64,000 nt of DNA. Source: Leptospira interrogans (lineage in GTDB: Bacteria > Spirochaetota > Leptospiria > Leptospirales > Leptospiraceae). The DNA lies in the NCBI RefSeq assembly GCF_900156205.1, contig NZ_FTNA01000006.1:62001-126000 (forward strand). The letters are read 5' to 3'. Under the pieces are notes generated by a model that saw only the letters and a list, made by a program, of their open reading frames with translations, was not told the origin of the DNA and searched no databases. Made by a program: the position numbers and the translations under genes. Within the stretch, counting starts at the first letter, position 1. Each line of letters starts with the position of its first letter. Shown piece by piece: positions 39,698 through 51,765 of the stretch.

Positions 39698-40039
39698 AGA
39701 GCCATAACCAACCCCACAAGTATTTAGATTTCAATATAGATCTGTCGGAATTACGACAAATCCTCTGTAAAACTTACATCCCACAACGCGATTCATAAAG
39801 AGCGTTGTGTTGAGTTTTCCAACGCGATTCATAGAGAGCGTTGTGCTGAGTTTTTCGAACGGGCCTAAGATTCGAGTTTCACAAAAATATGGGAACTACT
39901 ACAAAATTGAGCGAGATTAGAACTGCTTGAAAGTTCGCAAAATGCAACTTAAGTTGTAGGAACTACTGCATTTTATTAAAAATTTCTAAAGAACTATCGT
40001 GTAAAATTTCTTGAGGTTTGGGAAAAGTTCTAAATAAAA
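39698..40039. other. Repeat block downstream of the lipocalin-like gene
   Basis: It opens with the CCATAACCAACCCCACAAG box, followed by two tandem hairpin units (39783-39808 and 39821-39842) and the right half of a family-B element (about 39885-40031, ending GAGGTTTGGGAAAAGTTCT). This is a nested insertion pattern. No gene. Confidence 0.6.
39783..39842. repeat. Two tandem hairpin units (ACAACGC/GCGTTGT and AACGC/GCGTT)
   Basis: Unit one: ACAACGC (39783-39789) with GCGTTGT (39802-39808), loop GATTCATAAAGA. Unit two: AACGC (39821-39825) with GCGTT (39838-39842), loop GATTCATAGAGA. Each is followed by GTTGAGTTTT or GTGCTGAGTTTT. This is the clearest example of tandem copies. Confidence 0.7.
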
Positions 40040-40066
40040 ATAGCGGGGTTTTTTAAGTCCCGCTAT
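40040..40066 (-). terminator. Rho-independent terminator of the DUF1554 gene
   Basis: ATAGCGGG (40040-40047) pairs with CCCGCTAT (40059-40066). Reading leftward from the DUF1554 gene the hairpin is followed by TTTTTATTT, a proper T tract. Confidence 0.85.
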
Positions 40067-40138
40067 CTAAATTAATTTTATGAATTTGATTTTATAGTAT
40101 TTTCAAAAAATCAAATATTCTGAAACTATAATTCGATT

Positions 40139-41533
40139 TTATTCTTCCACACAGACCAGACCTAAATTAGACCAAGTTCCATCGCCCAAAGGGGCTGCAT
40201 GATAGTCCGAACAAGGTTTTGTAAAATTAATCTTAGCAGTTAGTATATTTTCATTTACTTGATCCGACATTCCATAAATTGCATACTTAGGTATCCACTC
40301 GCTCGTTGTCCAAGAATCACAGGTTTTAGGAATACCATTTACCGCCCAAGTCGTCCAATCTATGTTGATACTCGACCAATGAGCTGCACGAGGGTTACTA
40401 GTAAAAGGATTTTGTAATCTTGCATCATTTGAAAAATCAAACATACCGGAACTATTGGTAGTCATTACGATCGCACCGTCTTCCGCTCTTTGATACTGCT
40501 GATTTGGTCGGAATACCCAGTCTTTTTGTCCTACTGTTGAATTAGGACCTACAGTAGTAGCTATCCGATTGATCCCATCCACTAACATCGCCTTGTAAAT
40601 TCTATTATTTGGAATATTCGAAGGAATACGACTCTGACAATAAGCATCCGCTCCTGCAATTCCTCCAAAGTTTGCGTTATGATATTCTCCATTGCTGGAA
40701 GTAACAAATATGTATTTAGGAGGTGGTGGTTGTTCCACACAGACCAGACCTAATCTAGACCAAGTTCCATCGCTCAAAGGGGCTGCATAATAGTCCGAAC
40801 AAGGTTTTGTAAAATTAATCTTAGCAGTTAGTATATTTTCATTTACTTGATCCGACATTCCATAAATTGCATACTTAGGTATCCACTCGCTCGTTGTCCA
40901 AGAATCACAGGCTTGAGGAATACCATTTACCGCCCAAGTCGTCCAATCTATGTTGATACTCGACCAATGAGCTGCATGGTAGTCACGAGTGAAAGGATTT
41001 TGTAATCTTGCACCATTTGAAAAATCAAACATACCGGAAGCATTGGTAGTCATTACAATCCCACCGTCATCAGCCCTACGATATTGCTGATTTGGTTGAA
41101 ACACCCAGTCTTTTTGTCCTACTGTTGAATTAGGACCTACAGTAGTAGCTACCCGATTGACCCCATCCACTAACATCGCCTTATACACTCCTGTTGGAGA
41201 AAGATTTCCTGGAATATTGCTCTGACAATAAGCATCCGCTCCTGCAATTCCTCCAAAGTTTCCATTGTGACCCACACCGGAAACCGAAGTCACATAGATA
41301 TACGGAAGATAACCTTGCGGAAAAGCAGCCTGTAAACTCTGTCCACTTTGAAGTTGATTACTTCTTAACGTTCGATTCTTTGAACAATCCAATCCAACAC
41401 ATCCTTGTTCGTTAGAAATAAGCGAAATCAATCCACTTAAAACCGCATTGTCGTCACCAGATGACTTATTTAAACACGCAACGAATACCAGCGTAAAAGC
41501 TGATAAGATCGCAAATTTATATTTAATCTTCAT
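40139..41533 (-). CDS. DUF1554 lipoprotein with two nearly identical domains
   Basis: This is a 464-residue lipoprotein: signal peptide with lipobox LVFVAC (Cys20), a Gly/Ser-rich stretch, then two copies of a ~190-residue DUF1554 domain (about 77-268 and 273-464) joined by a PPPP linker. Each starts with an YVTS/FVTSS segment, GNFGGIAGADAYCQS and AMLVDG, and ends GLVCVE. The copies are offset by exactly 588 bp (196 codons) with very few differences at DNA level, so the duplication is recent or kept alike by gene conversion. DUF1554 is typical of Leptospira surface or periplasmic lipoproteins; the fold suggests C-type-lectin/collagenase-like binding, but the function is unproven. A strong terminator follows. 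Confidence 0.9.
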   Translation of the reverse strand: MKIKYKFAILSAFTLVFVACLNKSSGDDNAVLSGLISLISNEQGCVGLDCSKNRTLRSNQLQSGQSLQAAFPQGYLPYIYVTSVSGVGHNGNFGGIAGADAYCQSNIPGNLSPTGVYKAMLVDGVNRVATTVGPNSTVGQKDWVFQPNQQYRRADDGGIVMTTNASGMFDFSNGARLQNPFTRDYHAAHWSSINIDWTTWAVNGIPQACDSWTTSEWIPKYAIYGMSDQVNENILTAKINFTKPCSDYYAAPLSDGTWSRLGLVCVEQPPPPKYIFVTSSNGEYHNANFGGIAGADAYCQSRIPSNIPNNRIYKAMLVDGINRIATTVGPNSTVGQKDWVFRPNQQYQRAEDGAIVMTTNSSGMFDFSNDARLQNPFTSNPRAAHWSSINIDWTTWAVNGIPKTCDSWTTSEWIPKYAIYGMSDQVNENILTAKINFTKPCSDYHAAPLGDGTWSNLGLVCVEE

Positions 41534-41808
41534 AATCTTTGATGTACTCCTAAAATTACGAAAAACCTTGAATCTAATACATAAGCATTAATGACTTAAA
41601 AAACATAAAAGATTCATATTTATCGCATTCTTTGATGTTTTAACAGACTGAATTTCATTTTTTTCAAAAATTTGAAATATAATTATTTTTTTTCATATTT
41701 GATACAGAATAAATTTTTTTAATTACAGAATTTAAATTTCAACTAACGCCAATTTAACGTTCCAAAAATTAATTTTACTTAAAAGTAAAATCGAAAGATT
41801 AAAACTAT

Positions 41809-41910
41809 TAGAGTTGTTGAAAAATTCCATAACAACAATTAACAAAACGCTTTAATCGACCGTTTCCATACAACGAAAACCGATAGAGAATTAATTTTTC
41901 AACAATTCTA
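41809..41910. repeat. Family A element
   Basis: It begins TAGAGTTGTTGAAAAATTCC and ends TTTTTCAACAATTCTA, a full-length copy with a somewhat diverged middle. Confidence 0.8.
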
Positions 41911-42341
41911 TTATATTTTTTAGTCCTTAAAAATTAAAAAATTAAGCACAAGAGTCTATTTTTAGAAAATTAGAAAATATTAATATTTTGAAAAATTTTT
42001 CTAATTTGTTTAACACAGAGAAATATTTAAGTTCGCTTATAGGTAACTTGAATTCAGCGTAAAAAAATTTCTAAAAGTACAAATCCTACAATTTTAGAAT
42101 TTGTTCGTAAAATCGTGGTTTGCAGTAAGCTCCCCATATTTAAAAAATCGATCTGTAAAATTCCAACTTTTTTCAGGATCATGAGTTCCTAAAGATTACA
42201 TTTCTTTAAAGAGAATTTACACATTGAAAACTTTATATTTGAATTTTATAAAGATCCATACAAGTAAAGTTTAAGTTTATATGAGTTCCCACATTTGAAA
42301 CGTTAGAACAAAATCCTTATTTAAAATACTTTAAAGTTTAT

Positions 42342-42430
42342 TAGAATTGTTAAAAAGTTCAATAGTTGATCTGAACGAAATCATTTCAATAAAACGAAAA
42401 CAAATGAAAATTAATTTTTCAACAATTCTA
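42342..42430. repeat. Family A element, shortened
   Basis: It begins TAGAATTGTTAAAAAGTTCA and ends TTTTTCAACAATTCTA. It is about 14 bp shorter than the typical copy. Confidence 0.7.
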
Positions 42431-42639
42431 TTTTACTCATCCCTATAAAATTGAGTATTTCAATGTTTATCACGAAATATCGTTTCATGTAAGTAATGTG
42501 AAGGGATCAATGCGAGGGGACTCAGCGTTTCGCTTCTATAATCAATTGAAATTATAGATGATTGTTGTACAATGTTCCATGCAATTTATTGACTATTGTA
42601 TTAATACCTTATTATACAACTCCAAGCAGTGAAGAAGTT

Positions 42640-43128
42640 TTAAATCTTCTTTGATACTGACAATTCTTCCGCCAGAACACGAATCACATCATAACCCCAA
42701 GTAGAAAAAGTGGGATAAAGATCCGATTCATCTTTTGTCAAAGGCCGGATTTCTTGATATCCTTTCATCAATTTAGAAGTTCCCGACTGATAACCATCCT
42801 GAGATTTGAAAAAATCCGGTTCTATTTTATCCAAAGATAAATTTCTATACCCGATTATCATTCCATCCGATCCGGTTTCATGGATTGTTTTAATATGAAC
42901 TTGACCTTGTTTTATAGTTTGTTTTCCAGCCAAATCGTTTTCTTTTGGAACCACTTCTCCAATCCAATTCACCAAACCTGCCAAAAACATTTTCGTTTCA
43001 AAAGGATGAACTTCGATGACTCTTCCACAAGCAAATTTCCCGTTATTCAACGGGATTGCCCAAAATTGACCTGGGATCAAAGATCGATTGGATTTTGGAA
43101 CAAACGGATATTTGACCTCATTTAACAT
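42640..43128 (-). CDS. Imm26-like immunity protein, orphan
   Basis: This 162-residue soluble protein has an N-terminal half that fits the Imm26 family pattern: a PGQFWAIPLNNGKFACGRVIE segment, then hydrophobic FLAGLVNW. Imm26 proteins protect cells against cognate polymorphic toxins. No toxin gene, secretion gene or second immunity gene lies beside it, so it is an orphan, perhaps defending against toxins of other strains or reused for another role. The family call is by eye and moderately confident. Flanked by repeats upstream and lnt downstream in the reading direction opposite to it. Confidence 0.55.
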   Translation of the reverse strand: MLNEVKYPFVPKSNRSLIPGQFWAIPLNNGKFACGRVIEVHPFETKMFLAGLVNWIGEVVPKENDLAGKQTIKQGQVHIKTIHETGSDGMIIGYRNLSLDKIEPDFFKSQDGYQSGTSKLMKGYQEIRPLTKDESDLYPTFSTWGYDVIRVLAEELSVSKKI

Positions 43129-43276
43129 TTATTAGTTTATAGTATAAAATATTCGCTCTTTTTTTAGATTCAAATTTTCTTCTAAACAAACCCTAAAAAA
43201 CGAACCTCCAGATTTATGTGCGCTTAAACAAAATACGAACAGATTCAAATCCATTTTTCCTAAAAGAATTTTTCAA

Positions 43277-45064
<1,788 letters not shown>

Positions 45065-45306
45065 GGATAAAACGTTTATCTTGATTTTAGAAATAGAAGT
45101 CAACAAGAACTACTTTTTAGATTCCATCGAATCAAACAGACTGACTACACTCAGAACTATATGAAAGAGTGCCGAACATTTTCTTTGGAATGATAAAAAT
45201 TAAAGATGCCCAATCAGTAAGAAGCCATTTTAAAAACCAAACTCAACGAATCAAAATTAACATCCTGCTAACATTTCGATTTGCCAGAAAGAACCTATCC
45301 TACAGT

Positions 45307-46609
<1,303 letters not shown>

Positions 46610-46613
<4 letters not shown>

Positions 46614-47266
46614 ACCGAAAAGATTTTTTTAAAAAAGGTCTTGCGAGAATGTTAGACTTCGCGCAGGAAAACGCGACCGAACTCGTTTCCGGTTTTCAGG
46701 AAATCGTTTCTAAAGAAACTCCCCCGCCCGCTCCCAAAAAAACAAATACTAAAAAAGTTAGAAAACAAACAGAGTTTCTTCTTCCAGAACAAATTAAATC
46801 CAACCGAAAAAGAAAAATTCGAAACGTTCAATTTCCTCCAGGAGCGTTAGACGAAACTGAATTTTTAAAAAAATGTACAGGTTGCGGAGATTGTATTTAT
46901 GCATGTCCTTACAGCGTATTATTTCCAGTTTTTGAAGAAAACTTAGAAAAACATATTCCAAGAATGGACGTCAATCTAAATGCTTGTATGCTTTGTAAGG
47001 ATTGGCCTTGTATCAATTCTTGCAAAACAGGTGCTCTTATTCCTTTGGAAGGTGCACCTAAGTTTGGTCAGGCAAAAGGGATTTTCGAATATTGTATCAA
47101 TTCTAAAACTGGAGAATCCACTTGTTCCAATTGTAGAGACAGTTGTCCCATCGAAGGAGTGGTCAACTTCAAAGGGAACAAACCTTCTTTTTCCAAAAAC
47201 TGTACAGGCTGCGGTCAGTGTGTAAGCGCTTGTCCTACTTTCCCGAGGGCAATCCGAATTAAATAA
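46610..47266 (+). CDS. 4Fe-4S polyferredoxin-type protein
   Basis: 218 residues from a TTG at 46610 overlapping the murA stop (TTGA). The first 90 residues are charged and probably a linker, with a Pro-rich stretch. The rest carries four Cys clusters: [34 protein letters not shown] and [12 protein letters not shown]. The first and last are classic ferredoxin motifs, together enough for up to three or four [4Fe-4S] clusters, as in NapF/NapG/MauM-type proteins. It is probably an electron-transfer partner. No signal peptide is evident. The pairing with murA through an overlapping start is unusual and its meaning unknown. Confidence 0.85.
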
Positions 47267-47307
47267 AAATATATAAGATTATTAAAATATTAGAATTTAG
47301 GAAAAAT

Positions 47308-47679
47308 ATGAAACATCCATTACTCTTTTTTTTATCAGTCCAATTCATTTTGTCAGGTTTATTCGCAGAATCAAATCCGAAAGCTACCCCTTGTTCTAAA
47401 GACGTGGAAAATTTTTGCAGTCATCGTAAAAGCGAAGATCGCTTATCTCAAATGCAATGTTTAATGGAAAAAGAATCAGATCTTTCCACTACTTGCTCGG
47501 ATTGGTTAAAGCTCAAAAAAGAAGAAATTAGAAAAAGTTCGGAAGAATGTTCTGAAGACAGAAGTAAGTTCTGTAAGTTCGTAATTCCAGGCGGTGGTAG
47601 AATTTTACGTTGTCTGATGAATCATGAATCCTCTCTTTCCATTTCCTGTAAAGAAATGATTAAGAGACATTTACCTTAA
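47308..47679 (+). CDS. Exported Cys-rich repeat protein (GLG1-like)
   Basis: This is a 123-residue secreted protein with a signal peptide ending near LFA-ES and two Cys-rich repeats in the mature part: CSKDVENFCSH...CLMEKESDLSTTC and CSEDRSKFCKF...CLMNHESSLSISC. The spacing (C-x7-C-x~17-C-x~12-C) matches the cysteine-rich GLG1 repeat (PF00839-type), suggesting a small disulfide-bonded periplasmic protein. It follows the polyferredoxin by 41 bp and may belong to the same transcript. Confidence 0.75.
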   Translation: MKHPLLFFLSVQFILSGLFAESNPKATPCSKDVENFCSHRKSEDRLSQMQCLMEKESDLSTTCSDWLKLKKEEIRKSSEECSEDRSKFCKFVIPGGGRILRCLMNHESSLSISCKEMIKRHLP

Positions 47680-47890
47680 ACACCTACTGTGTGGAATCAT
47701 TTTATGTATCATGATTGAATGAAGTTCAGCAACTTTCTAAAAGTAACGAGCAGGCACCATTATACCAAAGGAATCTCTATTCCCTAGATTACACCCTGAC
47801 CTTCCCATAACCTTACCCACAAGTATTTGATCTCAATATAAATCTGTCGGAATTACGACAAAATCTTCTGTAAAACTTAGTTCCCGCCCC

Positions 47891-47917
47891 ACAACGCGAC
47901 CCATAGGAAAGCGTTGT
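47891..47917. repeat. Hairpin unit (ACAACGC/GCGTTGT stem)
   Basis: ACAACGC (47891-47897) pairs with GCGTTGT (47911-47917) around GACCCATAGGAAA. GTTGAGTTTT follows. Confidence 0.7.
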
Positions 47918-48114
47918 GTTGAGTTTTCCAACGCGACCTGCAGAGCGACCCTTAGGGAGCGATGCATTGAGTTTGAGGAAAGCGTTGTGTTGAGTTTCCC
48001 TATTTTGGGTGGGGGAGGAGGTGGAAAGGTTTTCTTTATCAGAAAAACATACTTTTTGCAAGTAAAAAGACTCATTCTTATCGGAACACTTGAAAAATGT
48101 GCCTTTTTGAGCCC

Positions 48115-48143
48115 AGAACGGCGATCCATAGAAAGCCCGTTCT
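48115..48143. repeat. Hairpin unit (AGAACGG/CCGTTCT stem)
   Basis: AGAACGG (48115-48121) pairs with CCGTTCT (48137-48143); the loop contains GATCCATAGAAAG and GTTGAGTT follows. The stem is entirely different in its inner bases from the ACAACGC units, yet still complementary. Confidence 0.7.
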
Positions 48144-48431
48144 GTTGAGTTCATTCTGATTCTAAAATCCTATTCAACTTGTGGGGTTGGTGACGAGGCC
48201 CTCCTTATCGCGCGTCTCAGTAGATATAAAAGCGCAAACCGAGATCCTACAGAATATTATATAATATTAATATTATCGAACATATCAATGCATCATTCTT
48301 TCTTTCCTGACGAGAAGAAGGAACGATGATCTTAAAAATCCATGAACAAATAAAATACATTCACTTGATTTGTCCCCACGTTGTTTTATGTCGTCCTTAC
48401 TAAAAATACTGATTGGATAAAATATGATCAC

Positions 48432-48534
48432 TAGAGTTGTTGAAAAATTCCATAGTGACGATTAACAAAACTACTTCAATTGCCGGTTTCCATAAAATAG
48501 AAACAGATGGAGAATTAATTTTTCAACAATTCTA
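48432..48534. repeat. Family A element, near-identical to 31969-32071
   Basis: It begins TAGAGTTGTTGAAAAATTCC and ends TTTTTCAACAATTCTA. I count only a few differences from the copy at 31969-32071. Confidence 0.85.
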
Positions 48535-48576
48535 CTATATAAAAAGTGTTTCTCATACAATGAAATGGTTTTATTA

Positions 48577-48751
48577 AGAATCTGTCTCAAAACCTCAAAG
48601 AATTTGTGTGATAATTCTTTAGAAATTTCTAATAAATACAGTAGTTCCTACAAAACCATCACATTTGGTAATTTACGAACTTTCAAGTAATTCTAATATT
48701 GTTAAACTTTTGCGCGAGTTCCCACATTGGACAGGTTTTGGAACAAGTTCT
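48577..48751. repeat. Family B element
   Basis: It begins AGAATCTGTCTCAAAACCTC and ends GGTTTTGGAACAAGTTCT, with a GAGTTCCCACATTGG core near the right end. Confidence 0.75.
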
Positions 48752-48886
48752 AAAGTACAAAACAACAATTCAACACTCTTTTAAATTACAATCAAGCTTA
48801 ATCTTCAATTTTATTTTTAATAAATCCTAGAAGGGTTAATCATTTTAAACATACAAAATCATATTATTATAATATACTATATTTAC

Positions 48887-49375
48887 TTAGTAACCTAAAT
48901 TTTTTCGGATCTTTTCGGGAATATCTTCAAAACGTTTGTATTTATGTTTTTTTCCATCTGGGAAAATTACGTAGTACACTCCATTCAATATTTCCATATA
49001 ATATTTTCCTGCTTTTTTTTCACCGGTGGCCCTGTGATCCATTTCCTTGACCATTCTTTGATAACGAGAAGGAAGAGCCTGCCAAGAACCATAAACTTCA
49101 ATTTCACCGCCTGTATTTACGGTATAAATTCCGTTCTCGTGCATAATCTTAATTCCGTTGTAGTCGAATACTTCTAAAACATTCATTTTAGAATTTCTAC
49201 TATCTTCCGAATCAGAAGTTCGATTAATGGAAGAATTTAAATCCTCTTTAGGAAGTGAGTATTTTACGATCGAATTACTAGTGTCCTTTTCTTTTCTTTT
49301 TACAAGAAGAAGAAACAAATAAATCAAACCCGCAAATAAAAGGCTCAATACAAAAAACCATTCTGCTGGTTTCAT
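48887..49375 (-). CDS. Membrane-anchored hypothetical protein
   Basis: This 162-residue protein starts with a single hydrophobic helix (MKPAEWFFVLSLLFAGLIYL) followed by a basic stop-transfer, so it is probably inner-membrane anchored with the rest on the cytoplasmic side or, less likely, outside. The middle is polar and low-complexity. The C-terminal 95 residues form a compact domain with YYMEILNGVYYVIF and a charged end. It is 9 bp downstream of the small lipoprotein gene, so the two form an operon. Function unknown. Confidence 0.65.
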   Translation of the reverse strand: MKPAEWFFVLSLLFAGLIYLFLLLVKRKEKDTSNSIVKYSLPKEDLNSSINRTSDSEDSRNSKMNVLEVFDYNGIKIMHENGIYTVNTGGEIEVYGSWQALPSRYQRMVKEMDHRATGEKKAGKYYMEILNGVYYVIFPDGKKHKYKRFEDIPEKIRKNLGY

Positions 49376-49384
49376 TTTACTCCC

Positions 49385-49720
49385 TCAATATCTAAACTCT
49401 ATCGACTTACACGTAGTCGGAGTCGCATCGATAGAAGTAGAAGCCCAAGATTCACAACTTACCGCAAGAACTGCACTTACACAAAGATCTATATCTTTTT
49501 TTCTAGAACGTCCTGGAACAAACGCGGTAAGTCTTCGATTTGTATTACAAATTACATCCTTCGATTCATACGCGGAAATTAATTTAGTATTTGCATCTTC
49601 AAACGAATAGAAATCTGCATCTGTATTTTTTTGATAACATCCAATACTTAAGAATAAAGCCAAAATAAAGATCGCCAGTTGGATCCTTATTATTGTTTTG
49701 AATTGAATTTTTTGTACCAT
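49385..49720 (-). CDS. Small Cys-rich lipoprotein
   Basis: This is a 111-residue lipoprotein. A signal peptide with a long hydrophobic core ends in the lipobox LSIGC (Cys28). The mature part has four further Cys in a pattern of two pairs (ICNTN, LCVSA, SCESW, TTCKS), probably two disulfides. It resembles the many short lipoproteins typical of Leptospira. It lies 9 bp upstream of the membrane-anchored gene, with which it is probably co-transcribed. Function unknown. Confidence 0.7.
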   Translation of the reverse strand: MVQKIQFKTIIRIQLAIFILALFLSIGCYQKNTDADFYSFEDANTKLISAYESKDVICNTNRRLTAFVPGRSRKKDIDLCVSAVLAVSCESWASTSIDATPTTCKSIEFRY

Positions 49721-50186
49721 ATATTTCCTATCTATTTAAGAAATTTCTAATAAAGTAAATTTTTTATTAAATGAAGATCACCAAACAATGATTTCATACA
49801 AAAATTTAAGATAAAAATTATAGTTTTTTGATTTTTATAGAAGTTCTTTTTAATAAGTTTCAGCAATCCATCATATTTTAGTTAAAAATTTTTAGGATAA
49901 AAAAGTTCAAACGCCTATAAACGTATTTAAAATGAGAAAATCTGCGCAGATTTTCTCATTTTATTCAAGATTTTGCAGTCATGACTTTTACGTTTTCGAA
50001 CTATTAGTAAAGTAGCTTCATTACTTTATCAAAAGTTTTTTCAAAACCCTAAATCTCCGCAAAATCATAATAACTTCTATAGAATAATGTCCCATTATGG
50101 TAACTTATGAGTTTTGAAATAGTCCGTAAAACATGTATTTTGTGTGAGTTCCCACATTCAAAAAAATCAAACCACAAAGAAACACT
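49721..50186. other. Intergenic region with a 34-bp palindrome
   Basis: It contains the perfect palindrome at 49929-49962 and single-ended family-H sequence near 49840-49860. A GAGTTCCCACATTC core lies near 50145. No gene. The promoter of the small lipoprotein gene should lie in its left part. Confidence 0.55.
49929..49962. terminator. Perfect 34-bp palindrome, probable bidirectional terminator
   Basis: AAAATGAGAAAATCTGC is followed directly by its exact complement GCAGATTTTCTCATTTT. It has no unpaired spacer, so as RNA the stem must open at the tip. T-rich flanks on both sides suit a terminator for the LEA-type lipoprotein operon, 225 bp upstream in the reading direction. An operator is the alternative. 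Confidence 0.55.
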
Positions 50187-50738
50187 TCAAATTTCAAAAC
50201 CTTTCTTTTTTCCCATTTTTAGAGGAATCTTTTCGTTCACAGGAATTCGAACCGAACCCAAAATTGTATCATATTCAAAGTTTCCTTGAATTTTAAATTC
50301 AAGTTCCTTCCCAGCCAACCCTGCTTGCAAAATTCCTAAAACGATTTGTAAAAGATTACGATCCATCTTTTTTTCAAAAAGGGTTTCTACTTGCAAATCC
50401 ACAGTTTTCTTTTGAAGAGCCGGAATGATAATTTTTTCTTCGGATTGTATTTTAGCGAGTAAGAACTCCTTTTCAAAATTATCAGGAACTATAAAAGAAA
50501 GATCAAACTTATAAAGAGTTACCTCTGTTTCATTAGGATTTTCAATTTCAATCTTTGCTAAAAAGACAATCTTTGGAACCGGCGGAAAAGAAAGCCATTC
50601 CGCCTTTTGAGTTTCTAAGGATAAAACCTGAAATTTACATTTTTGAAGTGCTTTATAATTTTCTTGTAAACTGGAACAAGAATATAAAGAAATCAAAGTT
50701 AAGTATAAAAAAATCCAACGGAGTTTAGAATTTTTCAA
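50187..50738 (-). CDS. LEA type 2-like lipoprotein
   Basis: 183 residues from a TTG at 50738, chosen because AAGGGAA lies upstream at good spacing and the lipoprotein signal then has normal length (MKNSKLRW, hydrophobic core, lipobox SLYSC). A TTG at 50759 overlaps the previous gene and is the alternative. The mature part has the LEA_2 pattern: VFLAKIEIENPNETEVTLYKFDLSF, a beta-sandwich of the water-stress/hypersensitivity type. It is likely a periplasmic or outer-membrane-attached lipoprotein. It is the last gene of a three-gene operon after the MDR reductase. Confidence 0.8.
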   Translation of the reverse strand: MKNSKLRWIFLYLTLISLYSCSSLQENYKALQKCKFQVLSLETQKAEWLSFPPVPKIVFLAKIEIENPNETEVTLYKFDLSFIVPDNFEKEFLLAKIQSEEKIIIPALQKKTVDLQVETLFEKKMDRNLLQIVLGILQAGLAGKELEFKIQGNFEYDTILGSVRIPVNEKIPLKMGKKKGFEI

Positions 50739-50742
50739 AATT

Positions 50743-51765
50743 TTAATTCCCTTCCGCAAACGAAGTTTGAATCAATACCTTTCCTTTGGTCATGTTCACA
50801 GCATAGTGGTCGATTGCTTCGACCGCCTTTTCTAAAGGAAACCGAGAAGCTATATCAGTTTTTAATTCCTTTTTTGCCAGGGATCTTAGTTCCTTCGAAA
50901 GTTTCCAAATCTTATACGGGGTTTGTTGCAGAACCCAAGTAGACAGCCAAAATCCTTCTAACTTCTTGTCCTGAAATATCATCATTCCTGCATGAATTGG
51001 AACCTCTTTTTCAGAAAGTGCACCATACACAATAGCTCTACTTCCATAAGGCATCGCTAATAGAACTCTGGAAGTTAATTCTCCTGCAACTGCATCCAAA
51101 CATACAGTAGCATTCAAGTCTTTAGAAAGAATTCTAAGTTGTCTTTCAAAATTAGAAGATTCTGAATTTAGAATATATTCCGCGCCAATTTTTTTTAAGA
51201 CCTCTTCTTGTTCCGGTTTACGAACAATATTGATTACTTTCATTCCTTTACGAGCCGCAATCCCTACCACCATTTTTCCTAAAGCGCTTGCCGCAGCCGT
51301 CTGGACCAAAGCCTTAATTCCTAGGCTTTGTACTCTTTCCACCATTGCAATCGCAGTAATGGGATTTACATATAAACAAGCTCCTTGTTCTAATGAAAGA
51401 TCCTTTCCAATCGGAAGACAATTGAATGCATCTGTAATCATATATTCAGCATAAACCCCGTCCCCTCTACCGGAAGCAGTGCAAGCCACATTTTTTCCTT
51501 TTAGATAAGAAGCGTAAAACCCACCACCAGAAGAAACTACGTTTCCACTTCCTTCAAAACCGGGAACTATCGGAAGTTTTTTTTTAATTCCGTAAAGACC
51601 TCTCATAAACATCAAATCGGAAGGATTGATCGAAGCAGAGTGCATACGAATCAAAACCTCTCCTTTTTTCAGAGGACGAATCGTTTTTTCCACAATGTTG
51701 GCTCTGTTTCGATTTTCACTATATTCCCTAAGTTCTAAAGCTTTATAAGTTGTTGGAAGGTTCAT
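50743..51765 (-). CDS. MDR family alcohol dehydrogenase / quinone reductase
   Basis: This 340-residue protein is of the medium-chain dehydrogenase superfamily, zinc-independent quinone-oxidoreductase type. It has the GroES-like N-terminal half (MHSASINPSDLMFMRG, VPGFEGSGNVV) and a Rossmann half with QTAAASALGKMVVGIA. The catalytic Cys/His zinc ligands of true ADH are absent. NADPH is likely by family. It starts with an ATGA overlap at the ferredoxin stop, so they are translated together; a redox pair is plausible but unproven. Confidence 0.85.
   Translation of the reverse strand: MNLPTTYKALELREYSENRNRANIVEKTIRPLKKGEVLIRMHSASINPSDLMFMRGLYGIKKKLPIVPGFEGSGNVVSSGGGFYASYLKGKNVACTASGRGDGVYAEYMITDAFNCLPIGKDLSLEQGACLYVNPITAIAMVERVQSLGIKALVQTAAASALGKMVVGIAARKGMKVINIVRKPEQEEVLKKIGAEYILNSESSNFERQLRILSKDLNATVCLDAVAGELTSRVLLAMPYGSRAIVYGALSEKEVPIHAGMMIFQDKKLEGFWLSTWVLQQTPYKIWKLSKELRSLAKKELKTDIASRFPLEKAVEAIDHYAVNMTKGKVLIQTSFAEGN

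Larger units (their letters stand above)
41534..42639. other. Repeat mosaic between DUF1554 lipoprotein and Imm26-like gene
   Basis: Two family-A elements (41809-41910 and 42342-42430), family-F sequence (about 42045-42190), a family-C fragment (near 42433-42490) and a family-G-like element (about 42490-42610). The first 270 bp upstream of the lipoprotein gene are very AT-rich and should hold its promoter. No supported gene. Confidence 0.6.
47680..48886. other. 1.2-kb repeat mosaic
   Basis: Contains an element bounded by CCATAACC...CCCACAAG (about 47806) and CAACTTGTGGGGTTGG (about 48175-48192) with nested hairpin units (47891-47917 and 48115-48143), a G-rich stretch near 48009-48030, a family-A element (48432-48534) and a family-B element (48577-48751). 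Two minus-strand frames of about 100 codons (47813-48154) fall in the repeat and have no coding character. Confidence 0.65.

Noticed and set aside
47813..48154. Two overlapping minus-strand frames of about 100 codons
   Set aside because: Both are translations of the repeat block with hairpin units. A run of Pro from a G-rich stretch and no start context make them unlikely genes.
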